Shown here: in pieces, positions 16,961 to 26,399 of the stretch
How the letters are laid out: each line of letters starts with the position of its first letter
Position numbering within the stretch: the first letter of the stretch is position 1
Assembly: GCF_900108405.1 (NCBI RefSeq)
Contig: NZ_FNXG01000002.1
Location: 620,001 to 684,000, forward strand
Length of the DNA stretch: 64,000 bases
Direction: 5' to 3'
From: Paracoccus alkenifer
GTDB lineage: Bacteria > Pseudomonadota > Alphaproteobacteria > Rhodobacterales > Rhodobacteraceae
Translations under genes and position numbers: made by a program
Notes under the pieces: model-generated
Database searches by the model: none
The model's input: the letters and a program-made list of their open reading frames with translations, nothing else
What the model was told of the DNA's origin: nothing

Positions 16961-18760
16961 ATGACCCAGCTTGATCTCATCCGCAATTTCTCGATCGTGG
17001 CCCATATCGACCACGGAAAATCCACGCTGGCCGACCGGCTGATCCAGATGACCGGCACGGTCGCGGAACGCGACATGAAAGCGCAGATGCTCGACAGCAT
17101 GGATATCGAGCGCGAACGCGGCATCACCATCAAGGCCAACACGGTGCGGATCACCTATCCCGCCAAGGACGGCCAGACCTATGTGCTGAATCTGATCGAC
17201 ACCCCCGGCCACGTCGATTTCGCCTATGAGGTCAGCAGGTCCATGCGCGCGGTCGAGGGTTCGCTGCTGGTGGTCGATGCGACGCAAGGGGTCGAGGCGC
17301 AGACGCTGGCCAACGTCTATCAGGCCATCGACGCCGGGCATGAAATCGTCCCCGTCCTGAACAAGATCGACCTGCCCGCGGCCGAACCCGACCGCGTGAA
17401 GGAACAGATCGAGGATGTGATCGGCATCGACGCCCAGGATGCGGTCGAGATTTCCGCCAAGACCGGGCTTGGCATCCCCGACGTGCTGGAGGCCATCGTC
17501 ACCCGCCTGCCGGCCCCCAAGGGCGACCGCGATGCCCCGTTGAAGGCGATGCTGGTCGATAGCTGGTACGACCCCTATCTGGGCGTGGTGGTGATGATCC
17601 GGGTCATGGACGGGGTGATCCGCAAGGGCGATCAGGTCCGCATGATGCAGACCGGCGCCAGCTACCGGCTGGACAAGCTGGCGGTGCTGACCCCGGCGAT
17701 GAAGGACATCGAGGAACTCGGCCCGGGCGAGATCGGCGTCTTTACCGCCTCGATCAAGCAGGTGCGCGACACCCGCGTCGGCGACACCATCACCCATGAA
17801 CGCAAGCCCACCGCCGCGCCCTTGCCCGGCTTCAAGCCCGCGCAGCCGGTGGTGTTCTGCGGGCTGTTCCCGGTTGACGCCAATGACTTCGAGGATCTGC
17901 GCGAGGCGATCGAGAAACTGGCCCTCAATGATGCCAGCTTCAGCTACGAGATGGAGACCTCGGCCGCGCTGGGTTTCGGTTTCCGCTGCGGTTTCTTGGG
18001 GCTGCTGCATCTTGAGGTGATCCGCGACCGGCTGGAGCGCGAATACGACCTGGACCTGATCACCACCGCGCCCTCGGTCGTGTTCCACCTGTTCATGCGC
18101 GACGGCGAGATGCGCGACCTGCACAACCCCGCCGACATGCCCGACCTGACGCTGGTCGACCGCATCGAAGAACCGCGCATCAAGGCCACGATCATGGTGC
18201 CCGACGAATATCTGGGCGATGTGCTGAAACTGTGTCAGGACCGCCGCGGCATCCAGCTGGACCTGACCTATGCCGGCAACCGGGCCATGGTGATCTATGA
18301 CCTGCCGCTGGCCGAGGTGGTGTTCGATTTCTACGACCGGCTGAAATCGGTGACCAAGGGCTATGCGTCCTTCGACTATCAGATCAGCGAATACCGCGAG
18401 GATTACCTGGTCAAGATGTCGATCCTGGTCAATGACGAGCCGGTGGACGCGCTGTCGATCATGGTCCACCGCGACCGCGCCGAGGCCCGCGGCCGCGCCA
18501 TGGTCGAGAAACTGAAAGACCTGATCCCCCGCCACATGTTCAAGATCCCGATCCAGGCGGCGATCGGCGGAAGAGTGATCGCCCGCGAAACCCTGGCGGC
18601 TTTGCGCAAAGACGTGACCGCCAAATGCTACGGCGGCGACGCGACGCGGAAAAAGAAGTTGCTTGAGAAGCAAAAGGCCGGGAAAAAGAAGATGCGCCAG
18701 TTCGGGAAAGTGGAGATTCCGCAGTCGGCGTTTATTTCGGCGTTGAAGATGGATGATTGA
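16961..18760 (+). CDS. lepA: Elongation factor 4 (LepA)
   Basis: 599 residues, full length. The translational GTPase G domain has the P-loop AHIDHGKST, switch [15 protein letters not shown] and NKIDLP. Domain II, two EF-G-like domains and the LepA-specific C-terminal domain follow, ending in the Lys-rich [17 protein letters not shown]. It acts on the ribosome, in back-translocation or biogenesis and stalled-ribosome rescue. No clear Shine-Dalgarno is seen before the ATG. Confidence 0.97.
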   Translation: MTQLDLIRNFSIVAHIDHGKSTLADRLIQMTGTVAERDMKAQMLDSMDIERERGITIKANTVRITYPAKDGQTYVLNLIDTPGHVDFAYEVSRSMRAVEGSLLVVDATQGVEAQTLANVYQAIDAGHEIVPVLNKIDLPAAEPDRVKEQIEDVIGIDAQDAVEISAKTGLGIPDVLEAIVTRLPAPKGDRDAPLKAMLVDSWYDPYLGVVVMIRVMDGVIRKGDQVRMMQTGASYRLDKLAVLTPAMKDIEELGPGEIGVFTASIKQVRDTRVGDTITHERKPTAAPLPGFKPAQPVVFCGLFPVDANDFEDLREAIEKLALNDASFSYEMETSAALGFGFRCGFLGLLHLEVIRDRLEREYDLDLITTAPSVVFHLFMRDGEMRDLHNPADMPDLTLVDRIEEPRIKATIMVPDEYLGDVLKLCQDRRGIQLDLTYAGNRAMVIYDLPLAEVVFDFYDRLKSVTKGYASFDYQISEYREDYLVKMSILVNDEPVDALSIMVHRDRAEARGRAMVEKLKDLIPRHMFKIPIQAAIGGRVIARETLAALRKDVTAKCYGGDATRKKKLLEKQKAGKKKMRQFGKVEIPQSAFISALKMDD

Positions 18761-18770
18761 GGGGTAACTC

Positions 18771-19087
18771 AGCCGCATAACGGTGCGTGGAAACCACGCA
18801 CCCTACGGGTTGCCCTTTGCCCGTTCCCGTCGCTGCCCACCTGTCTCTCGGCAAACCGAGGAATACAGCGAATCCAGCGAGGGTAGGGTGCGTGCTCCGC
18901 ACGCACCATCCCGCCGCATAACGGTGCGTGGAAACCACGCACCCTACGGATGGCCCTTTGCCCATTCCCATCGCGGCCCGCCTGTCTCTCGGCAAACCGA
19001 GGGATACGGCGAATCCAGCAAGCGTAGGGTGTGTGCTCCGCACGCACCATCCCGCCGCGCAACGGTGCGTGGAAACCACGCACCCTA
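18771..19087. repeat. 141-bp-period tandem repeat carrying REP hairpins
   Basis: This 324-bp gap is filled by two copies plus the start of a third. Hairpin A (arms GGTGCGTGG / CCACGCACC, loop AAA) occurs at 18782, 18923 and 19064, exactly 141 bp apart. Hairpin B (arms GGTGCGTGC / GCACGCACC, loop TCC) occurs at 18887 and 19028; the second copy has one G.U pair. The spacer between A and B resembles the 3' end of the adjacent RAYT gene, so each unit is a duplicated RAYT tail plus its REP pair. Open frames across it are artefacts of the repeat. Confidence 0.85.
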
Positions 19088-19582
19088 CGGGTTGTCCGTC
19101 GCCCATTCCCATCGCGGCCCGCCGATTTCGCGGTGAACCGAGGAATACGGCCAATCCAGCGCCCGCGCCACCAGCCCGTGCTTCACCGGGTTGAACCAGC
19201 AATAGCGCAGATGCGCCGCGAAATCCTCTTCATCCCGGATGTGGTGGTCCCAGAACCGCCGCTGCCACACCGCGCGCTCGCCCCGCGCCACATGGCTGGC
19301 GCGCCGGGGGCCGGGCTCCACACCCCGCGAAAACCGCGCCTTGATCAGACGCCATCGCGTCGCGTAATCCGCGTCACCCTCGGGCATTTGCCAGATGCAA
19401 TGCAGATGGTCCGGCAACACCACCCATGCCTCGATCGCAAACGGCCGTTCCGCGCGGGTGTCGCGGACGGACTGGCGCAGGCGCTCGACCTCGGTGACCA
19501 GCAGCTGCGACCCGCGCACCGCCAGCGCAACCGTAAAGAAGATCGTGGCGCCGTTGCGGCGCGGTCTGATGTAGCGCGACAT
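19085..19582 (-). CDS. REP-associated tyrosine transposase (RAYT, Y1 family)
   Basis: 165 residues. The single-stranded DNA transposase signature is present: the HUH motif in LPDHLHCIW, the catalytic Tyr region FAAHLRYCWFNPVKHGLV, and the terminal WPYSS. RAYTs are domesticated relatives of IS200/IS605 transposases that mobilise or process REP hairpins. Here the stop codon (TAG) is supplied by the first REP-type hairpin flank (CCCTACGG), and two further copies of the gene's 3' end plus hairpins follow in tandem. The product looks intact. Confidence 0.9.
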   Translation of the reverse strand: MSRYIRPRRNGATIFFTVALAVRGSQLLVTEVERLRQSVRDTRAERPFAIEAWVVLPDHLHCIWQMPEGDADYATRWRLIKARFSRGVEPGPRRASHVARGERAVWQRRFWDHHIRDEEDFAAHLRYCWFNPVKHGLVARALDWPYSSVHREIGGPRWEWATDNP

Positions 19583-19747
19583 TCCCGCATCCTGCGCCGC
19601 AACTGGTTAAGAAACCTTCACTGCCGGAACTTGCCGCGCAGATTTCGACAGCCGCCCACACCTGCCCGCGACCTTCGGCCCCTTGCGGGCCTCTTGACGC
19701 AAGCCCTTGTGCGGCCCCACTCTCTCTTGAACCACCGGAGAGATCCC

Positions 19748-20062
19748 ATGACCCCCGAGACCGCCCGCAAGATCCTGAACGCTCGCCGCAAAGAGCTGCT
19801 GGCCTCGCTCTTGTCGATCGAGGATCAGCTTGATGACCCCATGCCGCAGGACTGGGACGACGCCGCGACCGAGCGGCAGGGGGATGAGGTGCTGTCCGCG
19901 CTTGGCCTGTCCGATCAGGCCGAACTGCGCCGGATCGACGCGGCGCTGGCCCGGATCGAGGCGGGGGAATACGGCGATTGCGTCAAATGCGGCAACCCGA
20001 TCCCGAAAAAGCGGCTGGAGCTGCTGCCCGACACCCCGTTCTGCGCCAATTGTGCGGTCTGA
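19748..20062 (+). CDS. TraR/DksA-family zinc-finger protein
   Basis: 104 residues. An N-terminal helical hairpin (LNARRKELLASLLSIEDQLDD) is followed by the DksA-type C4 zinc finger CVKCGNPI...CANC. Short proteins of this type bind the RNA polymerase secondary channel and modulate transcription with or without ppGpp. The length is below that of E. coli DksA (151), so it belongs to the short alphaproteobacterial class. A proper Shine-Dalgarno (GGAGAG) precedes the ATG. Confidence 0.88.
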   Translation: MTPETARKILNARRKELLASLLSIEDQLDDPMPQDWDDAATERQGDEVLSALGLSDQAELRRIDAALARIEAGEYGDCVKCGNPIPKKRLELLPDTPFCANCAV

Positions 20063-20075
20063 CCGGGGCGGCTTA

Positions 20076-20089
20076 CTGATCTGGATCAA
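20076..20089. promoter_or_regulatory. FNR/FnrL-type box upstream of a small membrane protein gene
   Basis: CTGATCTGGATCAA differs by one base from the FnrL consensus TTGAT-N4-ATCAA. CAGAAT at 20112-20117, about 30 bp from the box centre, could be the -10, placing the box near -41.5 as in class II activation. Confidence 0.5.
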
Positions 20090-20147
20090 GGCGCCTGTGG
20101 CCGCGACCGGCCAGAATCAGGGGCGATTTTTCTGAAAGGGCCGCGTA

Positions 20148-20351
20148 ATGCCGCGTCTGTTCCTGCTGCTTTTGTCGATCTCGATGGCCACGCTGGCCGG
20201 TATCGGCGTCATCGTTGCGCTGGTGATGGGGTATTACCACTGGCAACCCATCGCGCTGTCGGCGGCGCTGGGGGCGCTGATCTCGCTGCCGGTCAGCTGG
20301 ATCGCGGCGCGGCGGATCCAGGACATGGACCCGCTGGACAGCCCCGAATGA
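20148..20351 (+). CDS. Small two-helix membrane protein of unknown function
   Basis: 67 residues with two transmembrane helices (about 4-28 and 33-55) and a short charged tail (ARRIQDMDPLDSPE). Comparable small Rhodobacteraceae proteins are common and sometimes carry a mistaken 'CTP synthetase' label; nothing in the sequence supports an enzyme. A near-consensus FnrL box 59 bp upstream suggests that oxygen controls it. Confidence 0.65.
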   Translation: MPRLFLLLLSISMATLAGIGVIVALVMGYYHWQPIALSAALGALISLPVSWIAARRIQDMDPLDSPE

Positions 20352-20364
20352 CGCCCGCTAGCCG

Positions 20365-21138
20365 TTAACCGTTGACGAACGCGGCGACCCGGCCGGCCAC
20401 CTCGGCCGGCTTTTCGGCGTGCAGCCAATGGCCGGTGCCGGGGATGCAGTCGATCTGCGCCTGCGGGAACAGCGTAGTGATCGCAGCCTTGCCCTCGGGT
20501 TGGACATAGGGGCTGTCGCCGCCATGCAGAAACAGCGCCGGCCCGGCAAAGGGCGTGCCGCCCGCGGGCCAGCCGGTCAGCTGCCCCATCTGCGCGCGCA
20601 GGGCCGACAGATTCATCTTCCACCGCGGCGGCTGGGTCTTGAGGTCCAGCGATTGCAGCAGGAACGCCCGCACCCCGGCGTCATCCAGCTGCGCGGACAG
20701 CGCCCGGTCGGCGGCGGAACGGGTGGTGATGCCGGTCAGGTCGGTGGCGTCGAGCGCGTCGATGATGGCCATCTGGCTGTGCGGATAGGCGACCGGCGCG
20801 ATGTCCAGCGCCACCAGCCGCCGCACTCGGCCAGGTCGGGTCAGCGCCAGCCACATCGCGGCCTTGCCGCCCATCGAATGCCCGACCACATCGGCGCGCC
20901 CGCCGTGTGCCGCAATCACCTGCGCCAGATCCTCGGCCATCGCCTCGTAATCATGGCGGGCGTCCCAGGGCGAATCGCCGTGGTTGCGCATGTCGACGGC
21001 GATCACCTGCCGCGTCTCGGCCAGGGCACGCGCGATCACCCCCAGGTTGCGGGCCTGCCCGAACAACCCATGGGCCAGCAGGACGGGCGGCAGCGGGCCG
21101 GCGGTGCCGGTGATGGTCAGCGACAGTTCCATGCCCAT
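20365..21138 (-). CDS. Alpha/beta-hydrolase, YbfF-like esterase
   Basis: 257 residues. Oxyanion region LLAHGLFG, nucleophile elbow VGHSMGG, acid residue near HGGDSPY and catalytic His in GTGHWLHAEKP complete the triad. It resembles the YbfF/acyl-CoA esterase group, which hydrolyses short-chain esters and thioesters; the true substrate is unknown. The ATG at 21132 is an alternative start. It is convergent with the small membrane protein gene. Confidence 0.88.
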   Translation of the reverse strand: MGMELSLTITGTAGPLPPVLLAHGLFGQARNLGVIARALAETRQVIAVDMRNHGDSPWDARHDYEAMAEDLAQVIAAHGGRADVVGHSMGGKAAMWLALTRPGRVRRLVALDIAPVAYPHSQMAIIDALDATDLTGITTRSAADRALSAQLDDAGVRAFLLQSLDLKTQPPRWKMNLSALRAQMGQLTGWPAGGTPFAGPALFLHGGDSPYVQPEGKAAITTLFPQAQIDCIPGTGHWLHAEKPAEVAGRVAAFVNG

Positions 21139-21208
21139 GCTCTAGCCGTTCTGGTGAAGCCGCCACAAGGGGCATATCCTGCCCATGGGAATCGCAGGCG
21201 GAGGGAAC

Positions 21209-21589
21209 ATGGCGCAGGACGTGCCGGCAATGGCCGACGAGGTGGCGGCGCTGATGGCGCAACGGCTTGGCGGTGCGCGGAGGGGCAGCCAGCCGGATCT
21301 GGCCACCATGATTCGCCGCCGCGGAGGGGCCTTGCCCCGCCGGCAGCGGAGGGCGGCGCAGGTGCTGCTCAGGGCGCAGGCACAGGCCGCCAGCCCCAAG
21401 GTCGCGCGACAGATGGACAGCACCGCCGCCACCCGCGCCCATGCCGAACTGCTGCGCTATCTGCGCCGGCTGGGCGGCGCGGCGCGCTGGCAGGCGGGGG
21501 CGCTGAACGTGGCGGCGGCGGTGATGATGGGGCTGCTGCTGGTCGGCGCCATCGCAGTGTGGATCATGGTGCGTCGCGGTCTGGCCTGA
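21209..21589 (+). CDS. Hypothetical protein with one C-terminal membrane helix
   Basis: 126 residues from the ATG preceded by GGAGG; an earlier ATG at 21185 lacks a good site. The first 95 residues are soluble, Arg/Ala-rich and helical (RRGGALPRRQRRAAQVLL). One transmembrane segment follows (ALNVAAAVMMGLLLVGAIAVW). It is probably a tail-anchored inner-membrane protein with its N-terminus in the cytoplasm. No family recognised. Confidence 0.65.
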   Translation: MAQDVPAMADEVAALMAQRLGGARRGSQPDLATMIRRRGGALPRRQRRAAQVLLRAQAQAASPKVARQMDSTAATRAHAELLRYLRRLGGAARWQAGALNVAAAVMMGLLLVGAIAVWIMVRRGLA

Positions 21590-21592
21590 CAA

Positions 21593-21622
21593 AAACAGGC
21601 GCCCCGGCAAGGGCGCCTGTTT
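21593..21622 (+). terminator. Intrinsic terminator
   Basis: A 12-bp perfect stem AAACAGGCGCCC / GGGCGCCTGTTT with loop CGGCAA, right after the stop of the small membrane protein gene. Confidence 0.85.
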
Positions 21623-21664
21623 CTTCCTTGTGAAAATATCCCGGGGCTTCCGAGCGCCCGGAAA
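21617..21664 (-). repeat. Hairpin-plus-tail dispersed element, copy 5
   Basis: On the minus strand, a TTCCG/CGGAA hairpin (21648-21664) is followed by CCCCGGGATATTTTCACAAGGAAGAA, the family tail. Confidence 0.7.
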
Positions 21665-21724
21665 ACAGTCCGGCGGACTGTTTTCAGCGAGGAAGGCCAC
21701 GGCAGTGGCCCGGGGCAGAGCCCC
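21661..21724. repeat. Cluster of three hairpins downstream of glyA
   Basis: Three adjacent perfect inverted repeats: GAAAACAGTC / GACTGTTTTC (loop CGGCG), GGCCAC / GTGGCC, and GGGGC / GCCCC. With the neighbouring terminator they fill the gap between two convergent genes and probably end glyA transcripts. Confidence 0.6.
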
Positions 21725-21742
21725 GCTCCGGCGGTGATACCC

Positions 21743-23026
21743 CTACATCCCCGCGTAAAGCGGGAACTTGGCGCACAGCGCCTTGACCTCAGCCGCCACG
21801 CGGGCCTCGATTTCGGCGTTGCCGTCCTCGCCGTTGGCGGCCAGCCCGTCGACCACCTCGACGATCCAGCGGGCGATCTGGCGGAACTCGGCCTCGCCGA
21901 AGCCGCGGGTGGTGCCGGCGGGGCTGCCCAGGCGGATGCCGCTGGTCACGAACGGCTTTTCGGGGTCGAACGGCACGCCGTTCTTGTTGCAGGTGATGTT
22001 GGCGCGACCCAGCGCGGCCTCGGTCGCCTTGCCGGTCACGCGCTTGGGGCGCAGGTCGGCCAGACACAGGTGGTTGTCGGTGCCGCCCGACACGATGTCG
22101 ATGCCGCCCTTCATCAGCTCATCGGCCATCGCGCGGGCATTCGTCACCACCTGCGCGGCGTAGTCCTTGAACGAAGGGTCCAGCGCCTCGCGCAGCGCCA
22201 CCGCCTTGGCGGCGATCACATGCATCAGCGGCCCACCCTGAAGACCCGGGAACACCGCCGAGTTGATCTTTTTCGCGATATCCGCGTCGTTGGTCAGCAC
22301 CATGCCGCCGCGCGGGCCGCGCAGGGATTTATGCGTGGTCGTGGTCACCACATGCGCATGGGGCAGGGGCGAGGGATGCTGCCCGCCCGCGACCAGCCCG
22401 GCGATATGGGCCATGTCCACCATCAGATATGCGCCCACCTCGTCGGCGATGGCGCGAAACGCGGCCCAGTCCCAGACGCGGGAATAGGCGGTGCCGCCGG
22501 CGACGATCAGCTTGGGCTTGTGTTCCAGCGCCTTGGCGCGGATTTCCTCCATGTCCAGCAGCTGGTCCTGCTGGCGCACGCCGTAGCTGACCACGTTGAA
22601 CCACTTGCCCGACATGTTCACCGGCGAGCCGTGGGTCAGGTGCCCGCCCGAGTTCAGGTCCAGCCCCATGAAGGTATCGCCCGGCTTCAGCAGCGCCAGA
22701 AACACCGCCTGGTTCATCTGGCTGCCGCTGTTGGGCTGCACGTTGGCAAAGCCGCAGCCGAACAGCTGCTTGGCCCGCTCGATCGCCAGATCCTCGACGA
22801 TATCGACATATTGGCAGCCGCCGTAATAGCGCTTGCCCGGGTAGCCCTCGGCGTATTTGTTGGTCAGGACCGAGCCCTGTGCTTCCAGCACCGCGCGGCT
22901 GACGATGTTTTCCGACGCGATCAGCTCGATCTCGTCGCGCTGGCGACCCAGCTCCTTGCCGATGGCGTCAAAGATGTCGGGGTCGCGCTGCGAAAGGGGG
23001 GCGGTGAAAAACGCGCTGTCGGTCAT
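21743..23026 (-). CDS. glyA: Serine hydroxymethyltransferase
   Basis: 427 residues, PLP-dependent. Converts serine plus tetrahydrofolate to glycine plus methylene-THF. Motifs: [25 protein letters not shown], and the PLP-binding Lys in [24 protein letters not shown] lies before the ATG. It is divergent from nadK. Confidence 0.97.
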   Translation of the reverse strand: MTDSAFFTAPLSQRDPDIFDAIGKELGRQRDEIELIASENIVSRAVLEAQGSVLTNKYAEGYPGKRYYGGCQYVDIVEDLAIERAKQLFGCGFANVQPNSGSQMNQAVFLALLKPGDTFMGLDLNSGGHLTHGSPVNMSGKWFNVVSYGVRQQDQLLDMEEIRAKALEHKPKLIVAGGTAYSRVWDWAAFRAIADEVGAYLMVDMAHIAGLVAGGQHPSPLPHAHVVTTTTHKSLRGPRGGMVLTNDADIAKKINSAVFPGLQGGPLMHVIAAKAVALREALDPSFKDYAAQVVTNARAMADELMKGGIDIVSGGTDNHLCLADLRPKRVTGKATEAALGRANITCNKNGVPFDPEKPFVTSGIRLGSPAGTTRGFGEAEFRQIARWIVEVVDGLAANGEDGNAEIEARVAAEVKALCAKFPLYAGM

Positions 23027-23150
23027 GATGTCCTCCGGGCCGGGTTCGACAGCCTGTTAGCGGCTTTGGCCGGCGCTTTCCAGAGCCGGAAGCCAAGGGA
23101 AAACAAGCCGCCCCTTGCCAAGCGGCGCGCTTGGTGCATGGATGCCCGCC

Positions 23151-23903
23151 ATGACGACGATCCATTTCTGCGCCAGCGAAACCGATACCGCCCTGTCCGC
23201 GCTTGGGCGGCTGATGCAGCGCTATGGACAGGCGCCCGCGGCCCGCGCCGATGTAGTGGTGGCGCTGGGGGGCGACGGGTTCCTGCTGTCCACGCTGCGC
23301 CAGAATCTGGGCAAGCCGGTTTACGGGATGAACCGCGGCACCGTCGGTTTTCTGATGAACGACTATGCCGAGGACGGGCTGCACGAACGTATCGCCGCGG
23401 CCGAGGACACGGTGATCAACCCGCTGTCGATGGTGGCGGGGTCGGCAGATGGCGCCGAATACCGCGCGCTGGCCATCAACGAGGTCAGCATGTTGCGCAC
23501 CGGGCCGCAGGCCGCCAGCATCCGCATCACCGTGGACGGGCGGGTCCGGATGGAGGAGCTGATCTGCGACGGGCTGATGGTGGCGACGCCCGCGGGCTCG
23601 ACCGCCTATAACTATTCCGCCGGCGGGCCGATCCTGCCGATGGGTTCGGACGTGCTGGCGCTGACCCCGATCGCCTCGTTCCGGCCGCGGCGCTGGCGCG
23701 GCGCGATCCTGCGCCATGATTCGGTGATCCGGCTGGACGTGCTGGACGCGGGCAAGCGCCCGGTGATGGCGGACGCCGATTCCAAGCAGGTCGACCGGGT
23801 GCTGTGGGTCGAGATCCGCAGCGAGCCTCGCGTCGCCCACCGGCTGCTGTTCGACCACGGCCACGGGATGGAGGAACGGATGATGCGCGAGCAGTTCCTG
23901 TAG
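23151..23903 (+). CDS. nadK: NAD kinase
   Basis: 250 residues, the short form usual in alphaproteobacteria. Phosphorylates NAD to NADP. Motifs: VVALGGDGFLL (the GGDG ATP site), NRGTVGFLMN, the conserved substrate-binding block ICDGLMVATPAGSTAYNYSAGGP, and a C-terminal ADSKQV. The ATG at 23151 fits family starts; the frame extends 12 codons upstream without support. Confidence 0.95.
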   Translation: MTTIHFCASETDTALSALGRLMQRYGQAPAARADVVVALGGDGFLLSTLRQNLGKPVYGMNRGTVGFLMNDYAEDGLHERIAAAEDTVINPLSMVAGSADGAEYRALAINEVSMLRTGPQAASIRITVDGRVRMEELICDGLMVATPAGSTAYNYSAGGPILPMGSDVLALTPIASFRPRRWRGAILRHDSVIRLDVLDAGKRPVMADADSKQVDRVLWVEIRSEPRVAHRLLFDHGHGMEERMMREQFL

Positions 23904-23926
23904 AAACCCGCTCGCACGGGCCCGGC

Positions 23927-24220
23927 TCAGCCCTGCCAGTCGAAGCTCAGTTCCTCGCGAAAGGCAAAGCGCTGGATATGGGCGTCGATGATCTTTTGCG
24001 TCGAGGCGACAAGCTCCGCCGGGGCGCTCAACCCGATGCGCAGCGCCTGCGGCTCGGCGGTCAGCGTGATCACGCGGTCGTCGGGCATGGCGATGCGGCC
24101 CTGTGTCGGGTCGAACTCGACCTCGAATTTGTGGGCCCAATGCTTGCAGAGCTGTTGCAGATAGCGGCTGCCGTGTTCGGTGGCGACGGTGCAGGAGGTG
24201 AGGGTCGGATTCTGTGTCAT
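23927..24220 (-). CDS. DUF2218 domain protein
   Basis: 97 residues matching the DUF2218 pattern: ATEHGSRYLQQLCKHWAHK near the start, a central acidic-aromatic strand, and a helix with IIDAHIQRFAFRE. Members often accompany siderophore or TonB systems, but no such genes are here. The biochemical role is unknown. It may be expressed alone. Confidence 0.8.
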   Translation of the reverse strand: MTQNPTLTSCTVATEHGSRYLQQLCKHWAHKFEVEFDPTQGRIAMPDDRVITLTAEPQALRIGLSAPAELVASTQKIIDAHIQRFAFREELSFDWQG

Positions 24221-24257
24221 GCCCCTGACCTAAGCCCGCCGCCCCGGCCGCACAAGC

Positions 24258-24740
24258 TCAGCGTAGCCCGGTGGCTTCCAGCAGCCCCTTGCGCTTGGCC
24301 TCGTAGTAATAGCCGCGGGCATACCATTTCACCGCCGCGTCGTGGTTGCCGTCGGCGACCATATAGGCGCCGCGCAGGTATTTGACGCCGTATTTCAGGT
24401 TGGTCTCGGCATCCAGCAGCCCGGCCGGCTCTCCGCGATAGCCCATGCCGCGGGCGGTCGCGGGCAGGATCTGCATCAGCCCGTAATAAGGGCCGTTGCG
24501 GGCGCCGGGACGATGGCTGCTTTCGCGGATCACCACCCGGTGCACCAGATCCTCGGGAACGCCGTAGGCGCGGGAATATTTCTGGATCAGCGCCCGCAGC
24601 TCGGGCGTCTCGTTGGGATGCAGCGCGGCCTGCGATACCCGCGGCTGGACGAAATACATCGGGTCGGGCTTGCCGCCGCCACAGGCGGCAAGGGCGGAAA
24701 CCAGCGCCAGCGCGCCGATGCGGGAAATCATGGGGGTCAT
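24258..24740 (-). CDS. Lytic transglycosylase-like lipoprotein
   Basis: 160 residues. A lipoprotein signal (LALVSALAAC, lipobox LAAC) anchors it to a membrane. The SLT-like domain has the catalytic Glu in RESSHRPGARN and the YGLMQILPATARGMGY block. It cleaves peptidoglycan glycan strands. The C-terminal ADGNHDAAVKWYARGYYYEAK helps close the fold. GAGG precedes the chosen ATG. Confidence 0.9.
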   Translation of the reverse strand: MTPMISRIGALALVSALAACGGGKPDPMYFVQPRVSQAALHPNETPELRALIQKYSRAYGVPEDLVHRVVIRESSHRPGARNGPYYGLMQILPATARGMGYRGEPAGLLDAETNLKYGVKYLRGAYMVADGNHDAAVKWYARGYYYEAKRKGLLEATGLR

Positions 24741-24859
24741 CACTGCCTCGGGGATTTTTTGCAGCTGGTTGCACCTTGCATAGCGCGCAGCACCCCGGCC
24801 CGTCAGTCGCAAAGCGACAACCACAGGGCGCCACCGCCCCGCTCGGCAAGAAATCGCCG

Positions 24860-24918
24860 AGATTTCTTTCTGGTGAAAATACCCACGGCCGCAGGCCGGC
24901 CGGGCCAATGGCCCGGCC
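24860..24918 (-). repeat. lpd terminator hairpin plus dispersed element tail, copy 6
   Basis: A stem GGCCGGGCC / GGCCCGGCC (24898-24918, loop AAT) lies 12 nt past the lpd stop. On the minus strand the GGGTATTTTCACCAGAAAGAA tail follows, sharing 22 bases with copy 3. It shows the element acting as a terminator-like unit. Confidence 0.7.
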
Positions 24919-24930
24919 TGTTGTCGCGCC

Positions 24931-26319
24931 TCAGACGTGGATGGCGCCGTCGCCGCAGGCCAGCGCGGCCTCGCGCACGGCTTCGGACACGGTGGGATGG
25001 GCGTGGCAGGTCAGCGCCACATCCTCGGCCGAGGCCCCGAACTCCATCGCCACGCAGATCTCGTGGATCATCTCGCCCGCGCCGGGACCGATGATGTGGC
25101 AGCCGAGGATACGGTCGGTGTCGGCATCGGCGATCAGCTTGACGAAGCCCTCGGCCTGCAACATGGCCTTGGCGCGGGCGTTGCCCATCAGGGGGAACTT
25201 GCCGGTCCTGATCTTGCGCCCCGAGGCCTTCGCCGCCTCTTCGGTCAGCCCGACCGAGGCGATTTCAGGCGTGGTATAGATCACGCTGGGGATCACGTCG
25301 TAATTCACATGCCCATGCCTGCCGGCGATCACCGCGGCCACGGCCATGCCTTCGTCCTCGGCCTTGTGGGCCAGCATCGGGCCGGGCACCGCGTCGCCGA
25401 TGGCGTAGATGCCGGGGACGCTCGTCGCCCATGTCGCGTCGACCGCGATCTGGCCGCGGTCGGTCAGCTGCACCCCCAGCGCGTCCAGCCCCAGCCCGTC
25501 GTGATAGGGGCGCCGGCCGGTGGCGACCAGCACCACATCCGCTGCGATCCGCCGTTCCTCGCCGCCCTTTTTCGGCGTGTAGATCACGGTTGCGCCGCTG
25601 TCGGTCGCCTCGACCCCCGATACCGCGGCGCCAAGGACGAACTTGAACCCTTGCTTGGACAGGATCCTCTGAAAGGTTTTCTGCACCTCGGCATCCATGC
25701 CTTGGGTGATCGCGTCCAGATATTCGACCACCGTGACCTGCGCGCCCAGCCGGCTGTAGACCGAGCCGAGTTCCAGCCCGATCACGCCCGCGCCGATCAC
25801 CACCATGGTTTCGGGAATGGTCTTCAGTGCCAGCGCGCCGGTGGAATCGACCACCACGCCGGCGTCGTTGTCGACCTGCACCCCTTTCAGCGCCGAGGGC
25901 ACCGACCCCGAGGCGATGACGATGTTTTTCGTCTCATGCACCGTGTCGCCGACCTTGACCTTGCCCGGCGCGGCGATCTCGGCCCAGCCCTTGAGCCAGT
26001 CGATCTTGTTCTTCTTGAACAGGAACTCGATGCCCTTGGTGTTGGTGCCGACGGTTTCGTCCTTGTAGCCCAGCATCCGGCCCCAGTCGATGTCGGCGGT
26101 CGCGTTCATCAGCCCCAGCCTGGCGAAGTTTTCATGCAGCTCATGGGCCATGTGGCTGGCGTGCAGCAGCGCCTTGGACGGGATGCAGCCCACGTTCAGG
26201 CAGGTGCCGCCCAGGGTCTCGCGCCCCTCGACACAGGCGACCTTGAGCCCCAGCTGCGCCGCGCGGATGGCGCAGACATAGCCCCCGGGGCCGGCGCCGA
26301 TGACGATCAGATCATACAT
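24931..26319 (-). CDS. lpdA: Dihydrolipoyl dehydrogenase (E3)
   Basis: 462 residues. A flavoenzyme that reoxidises dihydrolipoyl groups of 2-oxoglutarate and related dehydrogenases. Motifs: FAD-binding [11 protein letters not shown], the redox disulfide [14 protein letters not shown]-binding [11 protein letters not shown], the second FAD site GIYAIGDAV, and the C-terminal His-Glu pair in CHAHPTVSE. It is the last gene of the suc cluster, separated from the preceding gene by repeat copy 7, with its own Shine-Dalgarno AAAGGA. Confidence 0.97.
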   Translation of the reverse strand: MYDLIVIGAGPGGYVCAIRAAQLGLKVACVEGRETLGGTCLNVGCIPSKALLHASHMAHELHENFARLGLMNATADIDWGRMLGYKDETVGTNTKGIEFLFKKNKIDWLKGWAEIAAPGKVKVGDTVHETKNIVIASGSVPSALKGVQVDNDAGVVVDSTGALALKTIPETMVVIGAGVIGLELGSVYSRLGAQVTVVEYLDAITQGMDAEVQKTFQRILSKQGFKFVLGAAVSGVEATDSGATVIYTPKKGGEERRIAADVVLVATGRRPYHDGLGLDALGVQLTDRGQIAVDATWATSVPGIYAIGDAVPGPMLAHKAEDEGMAVAAVIAGRHGHVNYDVIPSVIYTTPEIASVGLTEEAAKASGRKIRTGKFPLMGNARAKAMLQAEGFVKLIADADTDRILGCHIIGPGAGEMIHEICVAMEFGASAEDVALTCHAHPTVSEAVREAALACGDGAIHV

Positions 26320-26346
26320 TCACATGGTCCTTTGTTCTGGGGTGAG

Positions 26347-26395
26347 CCGGGGGCTTCGCGCCCCCGGACCCCCGCGGGATATTTCCAGACAGAAG
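26347..26395 (+). repeat. Hairpin-plus-tail dispersed element, copy 7
   Basis: Hairpin CCGGGGGC-TTCGC-GCCCCCGG, then ACCCCCGCGGGATATTT and CCAGACAGAAGA. It lies between the MAPEG stop and the lpd start. It is nearly identical to copy 4. Confidence 0.8.
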
Positions 26396-26399
26396 ATGT

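Noticed and set aside
15170..18778. A 1202-codon minus frame spanning copZ, the exporter and lepA
   Set aside because: It only becomes real in its last 100 codons (the small exported protein from 15472); the rest is antisense to lepA and the exporter.
18771..19087. CRISPR-like regular spacing
   Set aside because: The units are near-identical over their whole 141 bp, with no unique spacers and no cas genes.
18732..19202. An open frame reading through the 141-bp repeats
   Set aside because: Its protein is only the repeat translated; the RAYT gene and hairpins explain the sequence.
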